Of a DNA stretch of 64,000 nucleotides, positions 45,112-55,837 are shown piece after piece; the first letter of the stretch is position 1; the number at the start of each line of letters is the position of its first letter. The position numbers were made by a program, and so were the translations under genes. The notes below the pieces were generated by a model. The model searched no databases. It saw only the letters and a list, made by a program, of their open reading frames with translations, and was not told where the DNA came from. The stretch covers positions 248,001-312,000 of the forward strand of contig MU404068.1 in assembly GCA_022695795.1 (NCBI GenBank). The letters are read 5' to 3'. The stretch comes from Biscogniauxia marginata (Eukaryota > Ascomycota > Sordariomycetes > Xylariales > Xylariaceae).

Positions 45112-47034
45112 TTAGTTGCCTTGGTGTGCGCTAGATCCCGTCTCTGTCGATCCATCGCCTTCGATCGTTTTCCTCCAATGTTCAGGCAGGCAAACACAGA
45201 CCAAGGGGAATGCCTTGATCTCTCCACTAACGGGAGGCGAAATATCTCGTCCACGACCTGATGCATTCGAAACTCCACTGTCTCTTTGTGCTTGCCGACG
45301 CGCTTCCCACTCATCCGCTCTCTCGTCCATCATAACACCAGTCGCCCACCCGTCATCCCAAATGCCTACCACCTTCAGCATGTCACCACGTTCCAGGGCA
45401 AACTCATCGGCCGCGCGTGGCTGGTATGCCCAAAGGACTGCCACCCGATCGCCGGGGTGGATATCATCCTGTGAGTAATAATCCTTGAAGAATGGTAGCT
45501 GCTCTGATTGTTGACTATTTACTCCAGGAGGTGAAGATAGCCCGCCCGCACTAGCCGGGGACTGAGGATCTTCACCCGCGAGCATTGAATTACTGGATAA
45601 AGATCCGTTCCGACGGTTTGGTGGCGGCCGCAACACACCCGCGCGTGTCTCTGACCCGGGACTGTCCCCGAAGGAATCCGTCGACGAATGGTTGTCGCCC
45701 CTTCTCCGGCCTGCCATAAAGCCAGTAGCGGCACCAGCAGCGGCGGCGGCTGCGGATCCTCCTTGTCTTGAATCTCCGTGTCTCGAGGGAGAGCCTCCTG
45801 AGTGTCCTTCCAACGCAGACATGCGTGCGATTCTTCCCCCGGGTAGTACCTCGTATCCTTGGGGTAGCGCATTTGCAGGAACTTGAGATGCCGGAGGTCC
45901 TTTCCTAGATGGCGATGGCTGGTTGAAGACGCTTCCCTTCTGGCTGCCCCGTCTTCGTCGCTTGAGTCTAATACACAAGAATAGCAGGAAAGCCAGCAGA
46001 GCTAGTCCAGCCACAGATCCTATGACAACTCCAGCAATAGCGCCACCCGACAGACCTCCACTTCCTGATGAACCTGGCGTGGCCGTATCACTGCTAGTGG
46101 CGCTAGCAGTCGGGGTACTAAAAGTCATAGTAGGCGTGATTGTGGGCAAAACCACACCAGCGCATCTCTCCTGGACGTTGGAACTATAGCAACAGGTGTC
46201 TGTTGAATTAATGCCACCAGACGAACAGTATGAGCAGAGACCAATAGTACTATCGGCGTATCCGCAATTATCGGGCTCATTACTAATACCCTGGATGCAG
46301 CTACTACTCGACAACGAATCTGCCGGTAACGCGCAGTTAACGAAATCGGCTCTGATTTGATCCTGAACATTGCCGCCTTGGCTCGGGCAAAGTGCGGTGT
46401 CAGCCGCCACGTATGCCTCACTCTCGGCGTATTGAGCGCAAGAGTCGGCGCATAGGGGTCTAGATGCCTCTGCTGATAGACCGCACTCGTCGATAGAGTT
46501 CTGAACCACACCGTTACAGATGACCGAAGTAGTAAAGCGGGCGTAAAGGTCGGGACTTGACAAGTTGACGTTGCCACATCCCAACAATGTTTGGTACCTG
46601 CAATTCCAGGTGAGCATGATGTATAGACCTAAAATCGGCTAGACTTACTTCTGCTGATGATAGCTTCCCTGAACATATTGCCTCAGCTGTTCATCGAATG
46701 ATTTTGTATCGGAGACGTATTGGAGGAATTGACTAATCGCTACTGGTTAGCACTGAATTGAGTCCACGGCGTAGGCTCTCAGGGTAGAGCAATACAGCAG
46801 TCCAGAGGGGATGGCTCACTAAATGCCAGATACAGAACTGCTTGTCGACACGGACGCAGCTTGGAAAGATGGGCAAGTGGTCGAGCCTGACAATGACACA
46901 CAGGAACCATCTTGTGCCATCGCAACGGGCGTTACTGAGAGAAGCGGCACAAGCAAGCTTCCTATACTCCAACTCGTCCGACTCCGACTCCTACTCCTTG
47001 CACTGTTCCCTCTTCTCGGTCTAGGCGATGCCAT
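45112..47034 (-). CDS. Fus1-like SH3 membrane protein
   Basis: Single-pass plasma-membrane-type protein with an SH3 domain, resembling the Fus1 group linked to cell fusion and polarised growth. Three exons (47034-46820, 46732-46649 and 46597-45112) with introns of 87 and 51 nt give 594 residues. An N-terminal hydrophobic signal (IGSLLVPLLSVTPVAMA) precedes a Cys-rich outside domain (about 55-250). A Ser/Thr-rich stalk leads to a TM helix near 283-305 (GGAIAGVVIGSVAGLALLAF...) and a stop-transfer KRRRR. The inner half is Ser/Pro/Gly-rich and contains the SH3 domain near 480-540 (VAVLWAYQPRAADEFALERG, DMLKVVGIWDDGWATG), followed by KAFPLVCVCLPEHWRKTI. Upstream Met codons exist in exon 1; the one before the Arg-rich segment and signal is chosen. 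Confidence 0.85.
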
Positions 47035-48381
47035 CGTGGGGTCTCGTTGTGAATGTTCGAAAGACGTGTGCTTTATCGATGCAGCGATAGCTGTCGTGCG
47101 ATCCGCGTCGAGAGTAAGGATCATGCGCGCTATGGATGCATGACGATCTGGCCCTATCATTGCTCAATACCACATGCTACTCAATTAGACTAGGTTGAAA
47201 GTTGGCCGAGATGTAGTCTCTTCGTAGGTGGTGCTTGTCTGTGTTGACGTCTGCTGAGTGAGATACTTGGCGGGTAGAAGTAGTTGTGCTTCTTTTTTTC
47301 TAGCTTTGTAAGTTTGAGTCAGGTTTGTCGGATTAATAGTCGTAGCCGTAACCAAAATCTTTGCTTTTTTTTTTCTTTGTGCAGGGTGAGTTGTTCCAAA
47401 AATGAGTGTATGGGGGAATGAATGAATGACTGGTGGTTATGGGTAGAATTTGTCTTGGTACTCGAGCAGGCGTGGCTGGGTCGAGTTGCCAGGTGACTAA
47501 CGAATGTCTAAAGTTGGATAAGGAAAGACCGAAGAAGGCCGGCCAGGAAGGGATTATCAAAGGCAGTCAAGGTCTTCCATAGGACGGGCGATCTAGCCGC
47601 AGGCGTGGTCGCGGTTGACGTGCTGCCGTGCGGTATCGAATGCACGATCCGGAGTGGGACGCAAGGTATCGTGGAGGTTGCCGTAGGTGAGGTGTAGGAC
47701 GGGAAGGCCTGGCCAATGATTGCGGGGGGAAGAAAACTAAAGATTACGAATGAGGAACCCGACTCACGAAGAAAAGAAAGGAAAAGATGGGTGACGGCGG
47801 TGTGGTCGTCTTGTCGTGGAACCGTAGCTCGGACAAGAGAGGAAAAAGGTCGAGGAGTTGGTATGCGACCTCTGGCCGACAATAAGAGGGAAGGAGGACG
47901 GGTCCCTAGCCAGATGGATCGGAAGGGGGATGAGAAACTGCAGTGGCCTTGGGGTGCTGAGTTTCTTGGGGGTAGGGCACCAGGCCGCCGGGCTGTGTTA
48001 CCAAGTCGGTGGTCTTTGGGTGGTCTTTGCAATGCTTGACTTTCAAGTCGTGCCTGTGCCTGTACCTGTGTGTCTGTGTTGTCCGCTAGGAGTTTAGCAG
48101 GCTTGGCCCAGATTGCACGCTAGCAGCGCACCACTAAGAGCTGCCTTTCCAGATGCAGCACCCACTTAAACTCTCCAGGTGCATAGCGACACTGGCTGAC
48201 TGGACACGGCGGGTCAATTGGCGATAGCATCAGCGGGAAGATCGTTGAGACGTATCGTCAATAAATCATGCCGGCATGGGAAATGTCCATTGACAAGGAG
48301 TGTGTCATAATCTGGTGACACTGGCAATGACACTTGCATTCCATCTTCGGTTGCACCTCAAGGTAGTGAATTTAGACATGA

Positions 48382-48401
48382 TCTCTCTCTCTCTCTCTCT
48401 C
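48382..48401. repeat. (TC)n microsatellite
   Basis: About ten TC dinucleotides in non-coding DNA. Comparable to the one at 33025. Confidence 0.8.
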
Positions 48402-50691
48402 AGACGCTCACATCAACCGCATCGAACTCTTAAGAGAGTCGAATAGGAAATCCGCAGAAGGTATCATCGCATCTACTATCGGCTGGGGGTCCCCTGTCAA
48501 GCCACATGCCCCAACACCGGAACTTGTTAGGATTGGGTAAAGCGCTGGAAGCACGTTAAAATTGACCGGCAAGGATACCCCCGATCCCCTCTTAAGGGCA
48601 ATTGCAAGCAAACGACGACTTATACAATTTTGGCAGTTTGTAAGTTGGTGCTTGCTACCACTTGATCTACCTGTGTATCACTCGTCTAATTTATTTTCGT
48701 TTCTGCTTCTACATCTTCGTGAGAGATATCATGGTCCCGATGGCTACCTACGACGAAGAATAGAAATGAAGTCGGGTATTAAGGTTGTCAAGTCAACCTG
48801 GGGAGGACAACACCAACTCTCGGCTCCATCGCACCGCCTGACAGACGTCCACGTCGCCGAGGAGTTTGTTCAAATCCGATGGGGAAATTCTTAACCTTCG
48901 ACTTAGGTAACTAGTCAAATGGCTGGGCTCCTATAAGAGCACTCGGCGACCATTACGACTCCTCCTCCGCCAAATCATCACGATTGCCATTCGATAAAAC
49001 TCTGAACCATTGTCATATGCTTGTTTGTCTGGCTGCATAGCATAAATGCATGCCGCACCACCCGCAATTTGTTGTCCCGAATGCACATCGTGTCATCGTG
49101 GGGGGAAGTCAGAACATATCCCACAGATCTCGTTATTGTAGGTATCAAGTGTCGATCAGCTGAGCTGAGGCTATGTGATAATTATCAAAGCCGACGATGC
49201 GTGGAAATGACTTGTCTCACAATCCGCGCTCTCACATCGATTGGTCAGGCAAAGCCTACCTCGTTGCTCCGGATTTTAAGACCCTGTGGTTGCAAGTCGC
49301 TTAAGGTTTCAAACCCTCGATCCCAGCTGACACCCCAGAAAGCCCCGAGGCCAGCATGCTGAGGCGAAATGAGGGTGACGACCTCGAAGCGGCTGCTGGG
49401 TGGATAAAATGGGATAAGGGGGGCCGATCCCACAACACCTCACCCGTTTCCACCCCTGATACATAATATTGAAATAACGCTAAGTTTCGTTCCCTTTCTC
49501 TGCCAGTACACGGGAAAGACAAAAATAACACAGGAGAAAATTTTATCGTAAGGGAGGACAGCTACGTGGGTCATTACTCTTATAAATACAGCCTCCTGGG
49601 GATTGCAACCGAATTCGAACAAGCAGCGATTGATTCGTGCGGTATCGGTATCAGGTCAACGTTCAGCTATAAGCGCTCTCAAGCAGTAACTCGTGATTTT
49701 TCATGCTCAAGCAACGCGGTAAACCTAAACAGCATCTTACATTGTTGCATTAAGGTTTTCATAAAGCATTCCGAACAGCGATACGGATGATCACGGCATG
49801 GATATAACATGTAGGTATGGATTTCATTGCCGCCTTCCAGACAGCCCTATGCATAAGGTTATATCTATAGTTCATGCTACTATGAGGATGCTGACCAAAC
49901 AGTATTTTGTGTGAGGGTGTGAGGGTGTGGAGCTTAGATTTGGCTACATAACACATTGTTGACACATCCAATAGCCAGCTTCGCAAGTACGGATAGGTAA
50001 TCTAGTACCTACTACACCAGGTAAGAGACCTAGTTGCTGTTTGGTTTCTATTTTGGAGATAGAAACTTGGCCATGCCAGAAAGTCCTGTTTTTAATGAGT
50101 CGCTTCCTTTCTGATTTACGCACTCTAATTTTTCTGCCCAGACCTTCGTACCCAGCTGTCGCTTGAAGAACCAAGTCATTGTTGACTCACCGTGTTGACA
50201 CTCCTCAGGTTAACAAGACTAGCTTTTTGTACCAGCCATCAACAGCTCTGGAGTCTACCTAGATTGTTGATTTTAGGCATTGTGATAGCAGATGAGATAG
50301 CTGGTCTCAGCGCCTCCAGGACATCCCTCATCAAAATCTCCGAAGGGGGCAGTGAGAGCAATTTGCATGAGCGGTCAACCTAAGCAACCTTGGGCTGTTT
50401 CACAAAAGCCCTCGTCCAAGAACCGTATGTAGTTGGTTGACCGTCGAGCACTATTATATGAATAATTTATGCACTCGGCGGCCGTGCTTGTCTCCCTGGA
50501 TGTTCCGTTAGAGCTTCAACTCGTCACTTCATCCACCCCGTATCCAAGATTGGTTCTCTCCCCCTGGCCCGTCCGACAAACGAACATCCCATGTGCCGCG
50601 CCGCATATCGCCTCCGAATGGGTAACAGCCTCTATCCGCAGCCCCGCTCTACCACATTTCGCGGCTTTGGGTTCAGAGTTGCACCGGGGGG

Positions 50692-50711
50692 CGTCACGTC
50701 ACGTCACGTCA
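50692..50711. promoter_or_regulatory. Four tandem CGTCA (CRE-half) units
   Basis: CGTCA occurs four times head-to-tail without a gap. On the other strand this is TGACG, the half-site of bZIP (CREB/ATF-type) factors. No clear gene starts nearby, so the regulatory role is only inferred from the motif. Confidence 0.4.
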
Positions 50712-52496
50712 ATCATCACTAGGCGATCATCTCGCTTCTAACAACAGAATAGGTAAGGCTGGCCTGGACACGGGTTATAAGTGCTTGGGAACCCAGCAAC
50801 TCGACTACTTCTACCGCCACGGTACAACGACACCGACAATCTTCTCGCAAGAAGTCGGATACGCCACCTCACTTGGGTAGTTTTGAATTGGGTGCCATGC
50901 CCATCTCTTCGAAAAGCCTCCAGGCGTTCTCAAACCAATGTTTCGCGACGTTGTTTTCTTTTTTTCTTTTTTTCTGAGCGTCACATTTCCTATCTTGGAG
51001 GCAGTGCCGGCATGGCTACACCCACCCACGATCAAGTACGTTAAAGAAACGTTTCAAACCGTTACGAAACTTCTTGTAGCCATCCCCGCATGCGCGCGCA
51101 CACGACACCAAACGGTCCGGAAAGTCGTTGATAGGAGCGCTTTCCATATCTAAATCCGCGACGACGGGGCAAGTGTCTCTGTCAAGTGAAACATGCGAGC
51201 ATGTGCTCTCTCTCGTGGCAGCCAAGACAGCCGGTTCGGGATGCGCTGTACTATCGCAGAGACGCACGCGAGCTAGTTGTCTCGTGCGCCTCGTGGTACA
51301 TTCCCTTCGTGCGGCATTGCCCTCGGTTTCGGGTGTGACCGAATTACTTGTTCTTTTGTGTTTCTGAAAAGTTCTAGCCTCGAAGCCTGTGATTATTCCA
51401 CACGGCAGTTGGCTGAGACAGACTAATCGGTTTTTCAGATTGGTACGAAACAATCATATTTCTGTGAATCATGAGGCCGGCCTATGAGGACCCTCGACGC
51501 GAAACTATTCGCAAGCATTGCGTAGCATATAACTCATTAGACGTAGCTGAAGAAAATAGAGTTTCAACTCTGTAATGAGCGGGAGCTCGTGATTACCAAG
51601 AAAATGGTGAAAATCAAGAGGAAAGAGATCTTGAACATGTTGCATGTCCCGAGAATGAAACTCTTGTCTAAGGGGGGTGAGATGTTCTTTATTAAACCTC
51701 CCACCACGAGTATATTAACCGTCGAGTGAGGCCAGTCGCTACATAAAATATATATCATTAATAAAAACACCAAAAACACACGGCGTTTCGCCTTGCGCAT
51801 TAGTTGATACGAAATCTAGTACCTCAACCTAAGAGGTAAGCTAGGAAATATATGTTGATATTTTGTGATATGGATTACCACGATAATAGCCTTGTGCTCT
51901 TCTACAACGCAGTAAAATGAAGCTCTTCCAAATTTAACGTGAAGAGGTCCTAAGTATAGATCTGAAAGGTTACATAGGCAAAACCAGGGCTTTTGATATA
52001 ATTTTCGGTATTCCATGATAGTCTCTGTTATATATTTGCCCCCCTAAGCACCATAGTCCCGCCGTCTATAGCAAAAGTCCAGTCTCAAATGTACTACGGA
52101 GCTACATATAGAGCGTGTAGTCTCGGAGTTTCGACGAGATATATCGTGACGGTACAACGATTTAGAAACTTAAAATACTTCCATGAATCTCCTAGAACAT
52201 GACAGGAAGAACTTGTTATTGGAGAAGTAGAGTTGCTGGGTATCATGATACAAGACAAGCAATACCAATTGTTCAAGCCTCGACTGCTCTACCTTACGAG
52301 CTTAACATATGTGGTGATCTAAATGAACCATAAGAGCTGGTTGGATCATCGTACCAAGATGTCAGGATAAGTTTCTACCTAGTTAATAGAAGCAAGAGTT
52401 ACCGTGAAAGCCTGGGGAATTTGGATGCGCGAATATCCCAACCGGCATTTCCGCAATCCGACATGCTAAGGCTACAGTGAACCAATTTGAGGATTC

Positions 52497-52516
52497 CCCC
52501 CCCCCCCCCCCCCCCC
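52497..52516. repeat. 20-base C homopolymer
   Basis: Uninterrupted run of 20 C on the plus strand, just downstream of the small membrane-protein gene's stop. The exact length is likely unreliable in any assembly. Confidence 0.85.
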
Positions 52517-52749
52517 AATATCGTGACTAGTTACTACCCCCCATAATAACTTACCCTGGACGTAGCTTGTACATGGTTCAGATACCCGGCGCAATACAAG
52601 TAGCCCTCTACCCTAAGGAATATGGGAAAGTAAGAGGGGCATTATTTAACTTGATAGTTATGCGTGCCCAGAACGTAGTCACGAATGCCTTCTATTGCTC
52701 CCGGTTGAAATATCTCGGGATGTACATGCCAATAGCGATCGCCTTGACT

Positions 52750-53212
52750 TTAGGAATCGTTCTTGTTCGCCTTCTGTGCCGCCTCGTACTCCTTGACCTG
52801 TTTACTCCAACTGCGCACCTCTGTTAGTATCTGCCTGCATACTTCCATCAGGCGTGGTATCCGGATCTTGGACGTACTATCGACTCGGGAAGAACCGATG
52901 CGGCTCGGGCATCTGATGTCGGAATTCTCGCTCGGCGCTGAGGTTGAATGCTAGCGCCGCAATGCCGAAGACGACTCCGCTGAATATGACCGTGTTCAGC
53001 TTCCAGTTGGCCGGTTGGGTGTACCAGCCGCCGGCCGGAGACCAGACGTGCTTAGGGTACCTGTTCGCGGTGTCAGGTCGAGCTCATGCGTTGCCGTTGT
53101 TGTTGCTGGAGTCACTAAGGAAGAGGATTGCAACTTACGGAACTTTGGGACCACCGCCCTGTTAGAATGTTAGCACGGCATTGGTGAGTTTCTGCAGGTC
53201 AATGCCTACCAT
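52750..53212 (-). CDS. Small membrane protein, possibly mitochondrial
   Basis: Four exons: 53212-53210 (the ATG alone), 53158-53139, 53060-52878 and 52810-52750, giving 88 residues, all in phase. Introns are 51, 78 and 67 nt with good CTAAC branch points. The protein reads M, GGGPKVP, YPKHVWSPAGGWYTQP, a single TM helix (TVIFSGVVFGIAALAFNL), then SAEREFRHQMPEPHRFFPSR and a charged tail ending NKND S. It looks like a conserved small inner-membrane protein such as a complex I accessory subunit, but I cannot name the family with certainty. It is divergent from MRPL3, which supports a mitochondrial link. Coding exons are too short to show up as long open frames. Exon joins are secure for the last three; the ATG-only first exon is inferred from the splice signal and phase. 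Confidence 0.7.
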
Positions 53213-53614
53213 CTTGTCTGTCAAGGAGATGAATGGGGGATCTTGTTGCAGTTAATTGACGTAAATTGCGGGAGTATGGAAATGGCTTTAGCTTTGGGGA
53301 CGTTCTGCCTTAGGTAAGTCAGCTTAATTGAGTTGCCGGGACCTCATTGGATAAGATAGTAGAGGAAAGAATGGGTCCAATGATGGCCAATAATTAGTCC
53401 GATGCCAGTTACAAGGTTCCAGTTGTTCCAGAACCCCCACCATGCCGTGCACGGACCACTGAATTTCTGAGCTCACACGCCGCCGTCTTTTGGAAACTTT
53501 TTTTCGATGCAGACACGAGAGAGAAGATTAAAAAAAAAAGAGACCTCCAACGACAACGCCCGTGTCTCGGCAGCCTCTGATCCTCTGGGATGAGGGATCT
53601 GGGTCCTTGAAAAT
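53213..53614. promoter_or_regulatory. Shared upstream region of MRPL3 and small membrane protein
   Basis: 402 bp between two divergent starts, probably a bidirectional promoter with both leaders. An A-run (about 53529-53540) and a T-run (about 53498-53505) are present. No named factor site is recognised. Confidence 0.45.
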
Positions 53615-54904
53615 ATGAAGAGAATACGGATCGACAGGCTACTATCGAGCCAATTGCTCGCTATAAATCCAGCCCGCTCGGCGGCCGCCAGTTCGACCAG
53701 AATACCGCAAGCCGTCCGAGCGGCGAAGTTACCAGCGGCTCCGCTGCTACCTCCCCAGATACGATGTCAATCGTCGACGGCCTTGTCGCCCGAGTTTATA
53801 TACGACGAGTCAGAGGGCACGAAGGTCGACCCGGAGACGCCGCCGGGGGAAATAGACTATAGTAAAATGCCACTCCCATCGCCACATCCAAGTCGAGCAC
53901 GTCTGTCTGCCAAGCTCGCTGCGCTCCACGCGCGACTCTCGCTCTCCTCCAAGGTCCCCATCGAGACCCTCGCCCGCACCCTCGTAGATCCCTCCGCCGA
54001 TGCGCATCCCCGCTTCAACAACGCAAACCTAGCCTACGTTGGCGCCGCTTTGCTACAGTACTACGCATCCGAGTGGCTCGTCACCCACTACCCGCGCCTT
54101 CCCATGGCTATTCTTTTCTCTGCCATGAAGGGCTACGCCGGCGTGCCGGCGCTTCACCAGATTGCCCGGTCGTGGGGTGTAGAAGCCGCCGCCGCCCCGG
54201 GCGCGGAGGTGGACCCAGGTCTTCTGCAGTTCGTCCCCGACAGGCCGACGGTTACGATGAACAAGTGGGGTTTCGTACGTAGCGAGTCCAAAGAGTTACA
54301 GAAGTATAAGTGGCGGAGAGGTGTGAGCAGTCGGGTGTTGTACGATGACGCCTTCGGCGAGATGGTCCCAGGACAGAAGAAGGTACAACACGATGCACTG
54401 GAGGTCAACGACGAAAGGAACACCAAGGATTTACTAGTCGACGACGTGAAGAAGAACGCCCACGCGAACTTTGTGCGCGCGCTCATCGGCGCCGTCTGGC
54501 TGCACTCCGGACGGGAGACCGCCAAGAGCTTCGTGAAGGCTCACGTCCTCTCGCGACAGCTAGACTTGTCGAACATGTTCGAGTTCAAGATCCCGACGCG
54601 GGAGCTCGCGCGGTTGTGCGCGCGGGAGGATTTCGAAGCGCCCGTCGCGAGGCTCCTCACCGAGACGGGTCGTCTGAGCAGGACGCCCGTCTTCGTGGTC
54701 GGTATCTTCAGCGGGCGCGATAAGCTAGGCGAGGGCGTGGGGCCCAGCCTAGATTCCGCGAGGATATCAGCCGCCATCAACGCGCTGAAGTCCTGGTACT
54801 TATATAGCCCCGGTAACTCCGTCGGCGTGCCGAGCGACACGTTTGCCGAAGATGCCGCGCCCTGGAAGCCGGTCTACGTGGATATCGGAGAGATCGTGTC
54901 GTAG
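53615..54904 (+). CDS. MRPL3: Mitochondrial large-subunit ribosomal protein L3 (mL44)
   Basis: Component of the 54S mitochondrial ribosomal subunit; the family has an inactive RNase III-like fold plus a double-stranded-RNA-binding domain. Intronless, 429 residues. The N-terminus is Arg/Ser/Ala-rich and lacks acidic residues through about 55, as for a presequence (ends near IRCQSS). The RNase III-like region spans about 90-330 (LAYVGAALLQYYASEWLVTH, and later FVRALIGAVWLHSGRETAKS). The dsRNA-binding region follows near 345-410 (RLLTETGRLSRTPVFVVGIF, ISAAINALKSWYL). Acidic RNase III catalytic signature residues are not evident, as expected for this ribosomal branch. Its divergent neighbour is a small putative mitochondrial membrane protein. 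Confidence 0.92.
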   Translation: MKRIRIDRLLSSQLLAINPARSAAASSTRIPQAVRAAKLPAAPLLPPQIRCQSSTALSPEFIYDESEGTKVDPETPPGEIDYSKMPLPSPHPSRARLSAKLAALHARLSLSSKVPIETLARTLVDPSADAHPRFNNANLAYVGAALLQYYASEWLVTHYPRLPMAILFSAMKGYAGVPALHQIARSWGVEAAAAPGAEVDPGLLQFVPDRPTVTMNKWGFVRSESKELQKYKWRRGVSSRVLYDDAFGEMVPGQKKVQHDALEVNDERNTKDLLVDDVKKNAHANFVRALIGAVWLHSGRETAKSFVKAHVLSRQLDLSNMFEFKIPTRELARLCAREDFEAPVARLLTETGRLSRTPVFVVGIFSGRDKLGEGVGPSLDSARISAAINALKSWYLYSPGNSVGVPSDTFAEDAAPWKPVYVDIGEIVS

Positions 54905-55837
54905 TTTTTATTTATTGGCCAAATTTCGCGATGCGATACGCAATGCGAGGTCAGGGCCGGGGAGTGGTAAACGGGGGCAACGGGGCTTCTAGGAGGACCG
55001 GACATAGGTATATGGAATACCCCTCTCCAATGAGGAGCATGTGCGATTGAGAAGGCCCCTTTTTGTGCTTTATTAGCACTGAGGAGAATCAAAAATTAAA
55101 TAAGTAAAACTCCCCAAAAAAAGAAAAGAAAAAGATATACGGCCGGTTGTAGCTCATTACACTGCTGCCTCGAGTTAGGGAGTTGGGCTCGCTTATGTCA
55201 TCATTATCATCATCGATCAATGTATATTACACATATGAATTCAACAACTATATTGTTGAATCACATATGTACCTTTAACCTACCTGCCTATCTTACCTGA
55301 GAAAGGGACCCCCTGTAGGATACCTTATGTACACACGAAGAAGAAAAAAGAAAAGAAAAGAAACAAACTCACATCATCCGGCCTCCCTCAATGTGTGCGC
55401 GCGCGATGCATTGTACTCCTTCTGAGAGGGAGAGTTACAAGTTGGTATGTAAGAATATATATAGTTATACACACATATATAAATCAAGGGTATCATCCTT
55501 AAAAACTCTTTCCCGTATTTCCATATACGTACTTCTGCGAGTCCTACTTCCCCCCCACCCATTTGTAGACACTTGTGTGCTTAACTACTTATTCAGGGGT
55601 GAGTAGGTAGGTAGTTTGGTTCAACCCCGGACGCGGGAACACGCAGGTTTAAGTACACAATTGATTAATATAGGCAGGCAGGCAAAGTCGACCGATTCCA
55701 GTAATCTAGAAATTATCGAGGTATAAAAAAGAGGGAGGGGAAGGGGGGAGAAAAACCGGGTCACAGCATCACGAATTGCTGTCTTCATTCCCCCTCCCCC
55801 TCCCCCTTTTCCCAGCTCAGCTCAGCTCAGCTCAGCA
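54905..55837. other. Convergent intergenic, MRPL3 and PLA2 tails
   Basis: Contains 3' regions of the two convergent genes, an A/G-rich stretch (about 55335-55365), TATA-rich DNA around 55455-55490 and an (AGCTC)n repeat near the phospholipase stop. No gene is supported. Confidence 0.5.
55813..55836. repeat. (AGCTC)n pentanucleotide repeat
   Basis: About four to five AGCTC units directly after the phospholipase stop codon, inside the probable 3' untranslated region. Confidence 0.8.

Larger units (their letters stand above)
47035..52749. other. Long interval without a supported gene
   Basis: 5.7 kb with only short frames, none with recognised motifs. A 67-residue minus frame at 48408-48611 and an ATG followed by a donor-like GTACGT near 51013-51037 were considered but lack support. 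The interval carries a (TC)n run (48382-48401), four tandem CGTCA units (50692-50711) and a 20-base C run (52497-52516). It may hold non-coding RNA, heavily spliced small genes or decayed elements that I cannot resolve by eye. Confidence 0.45.

Noticed and set aside
48408..48611. 67-codon minus-strand frame
   Set aside because: Reads like protein in part but has no recognised family, no splice partners and no neighbour support.
51013..51160. Possible gene start (MATPTHDQ followed by GTACGT)
   Set aside because: A donor-like site follows, but no convincing downstream exon could be joined.
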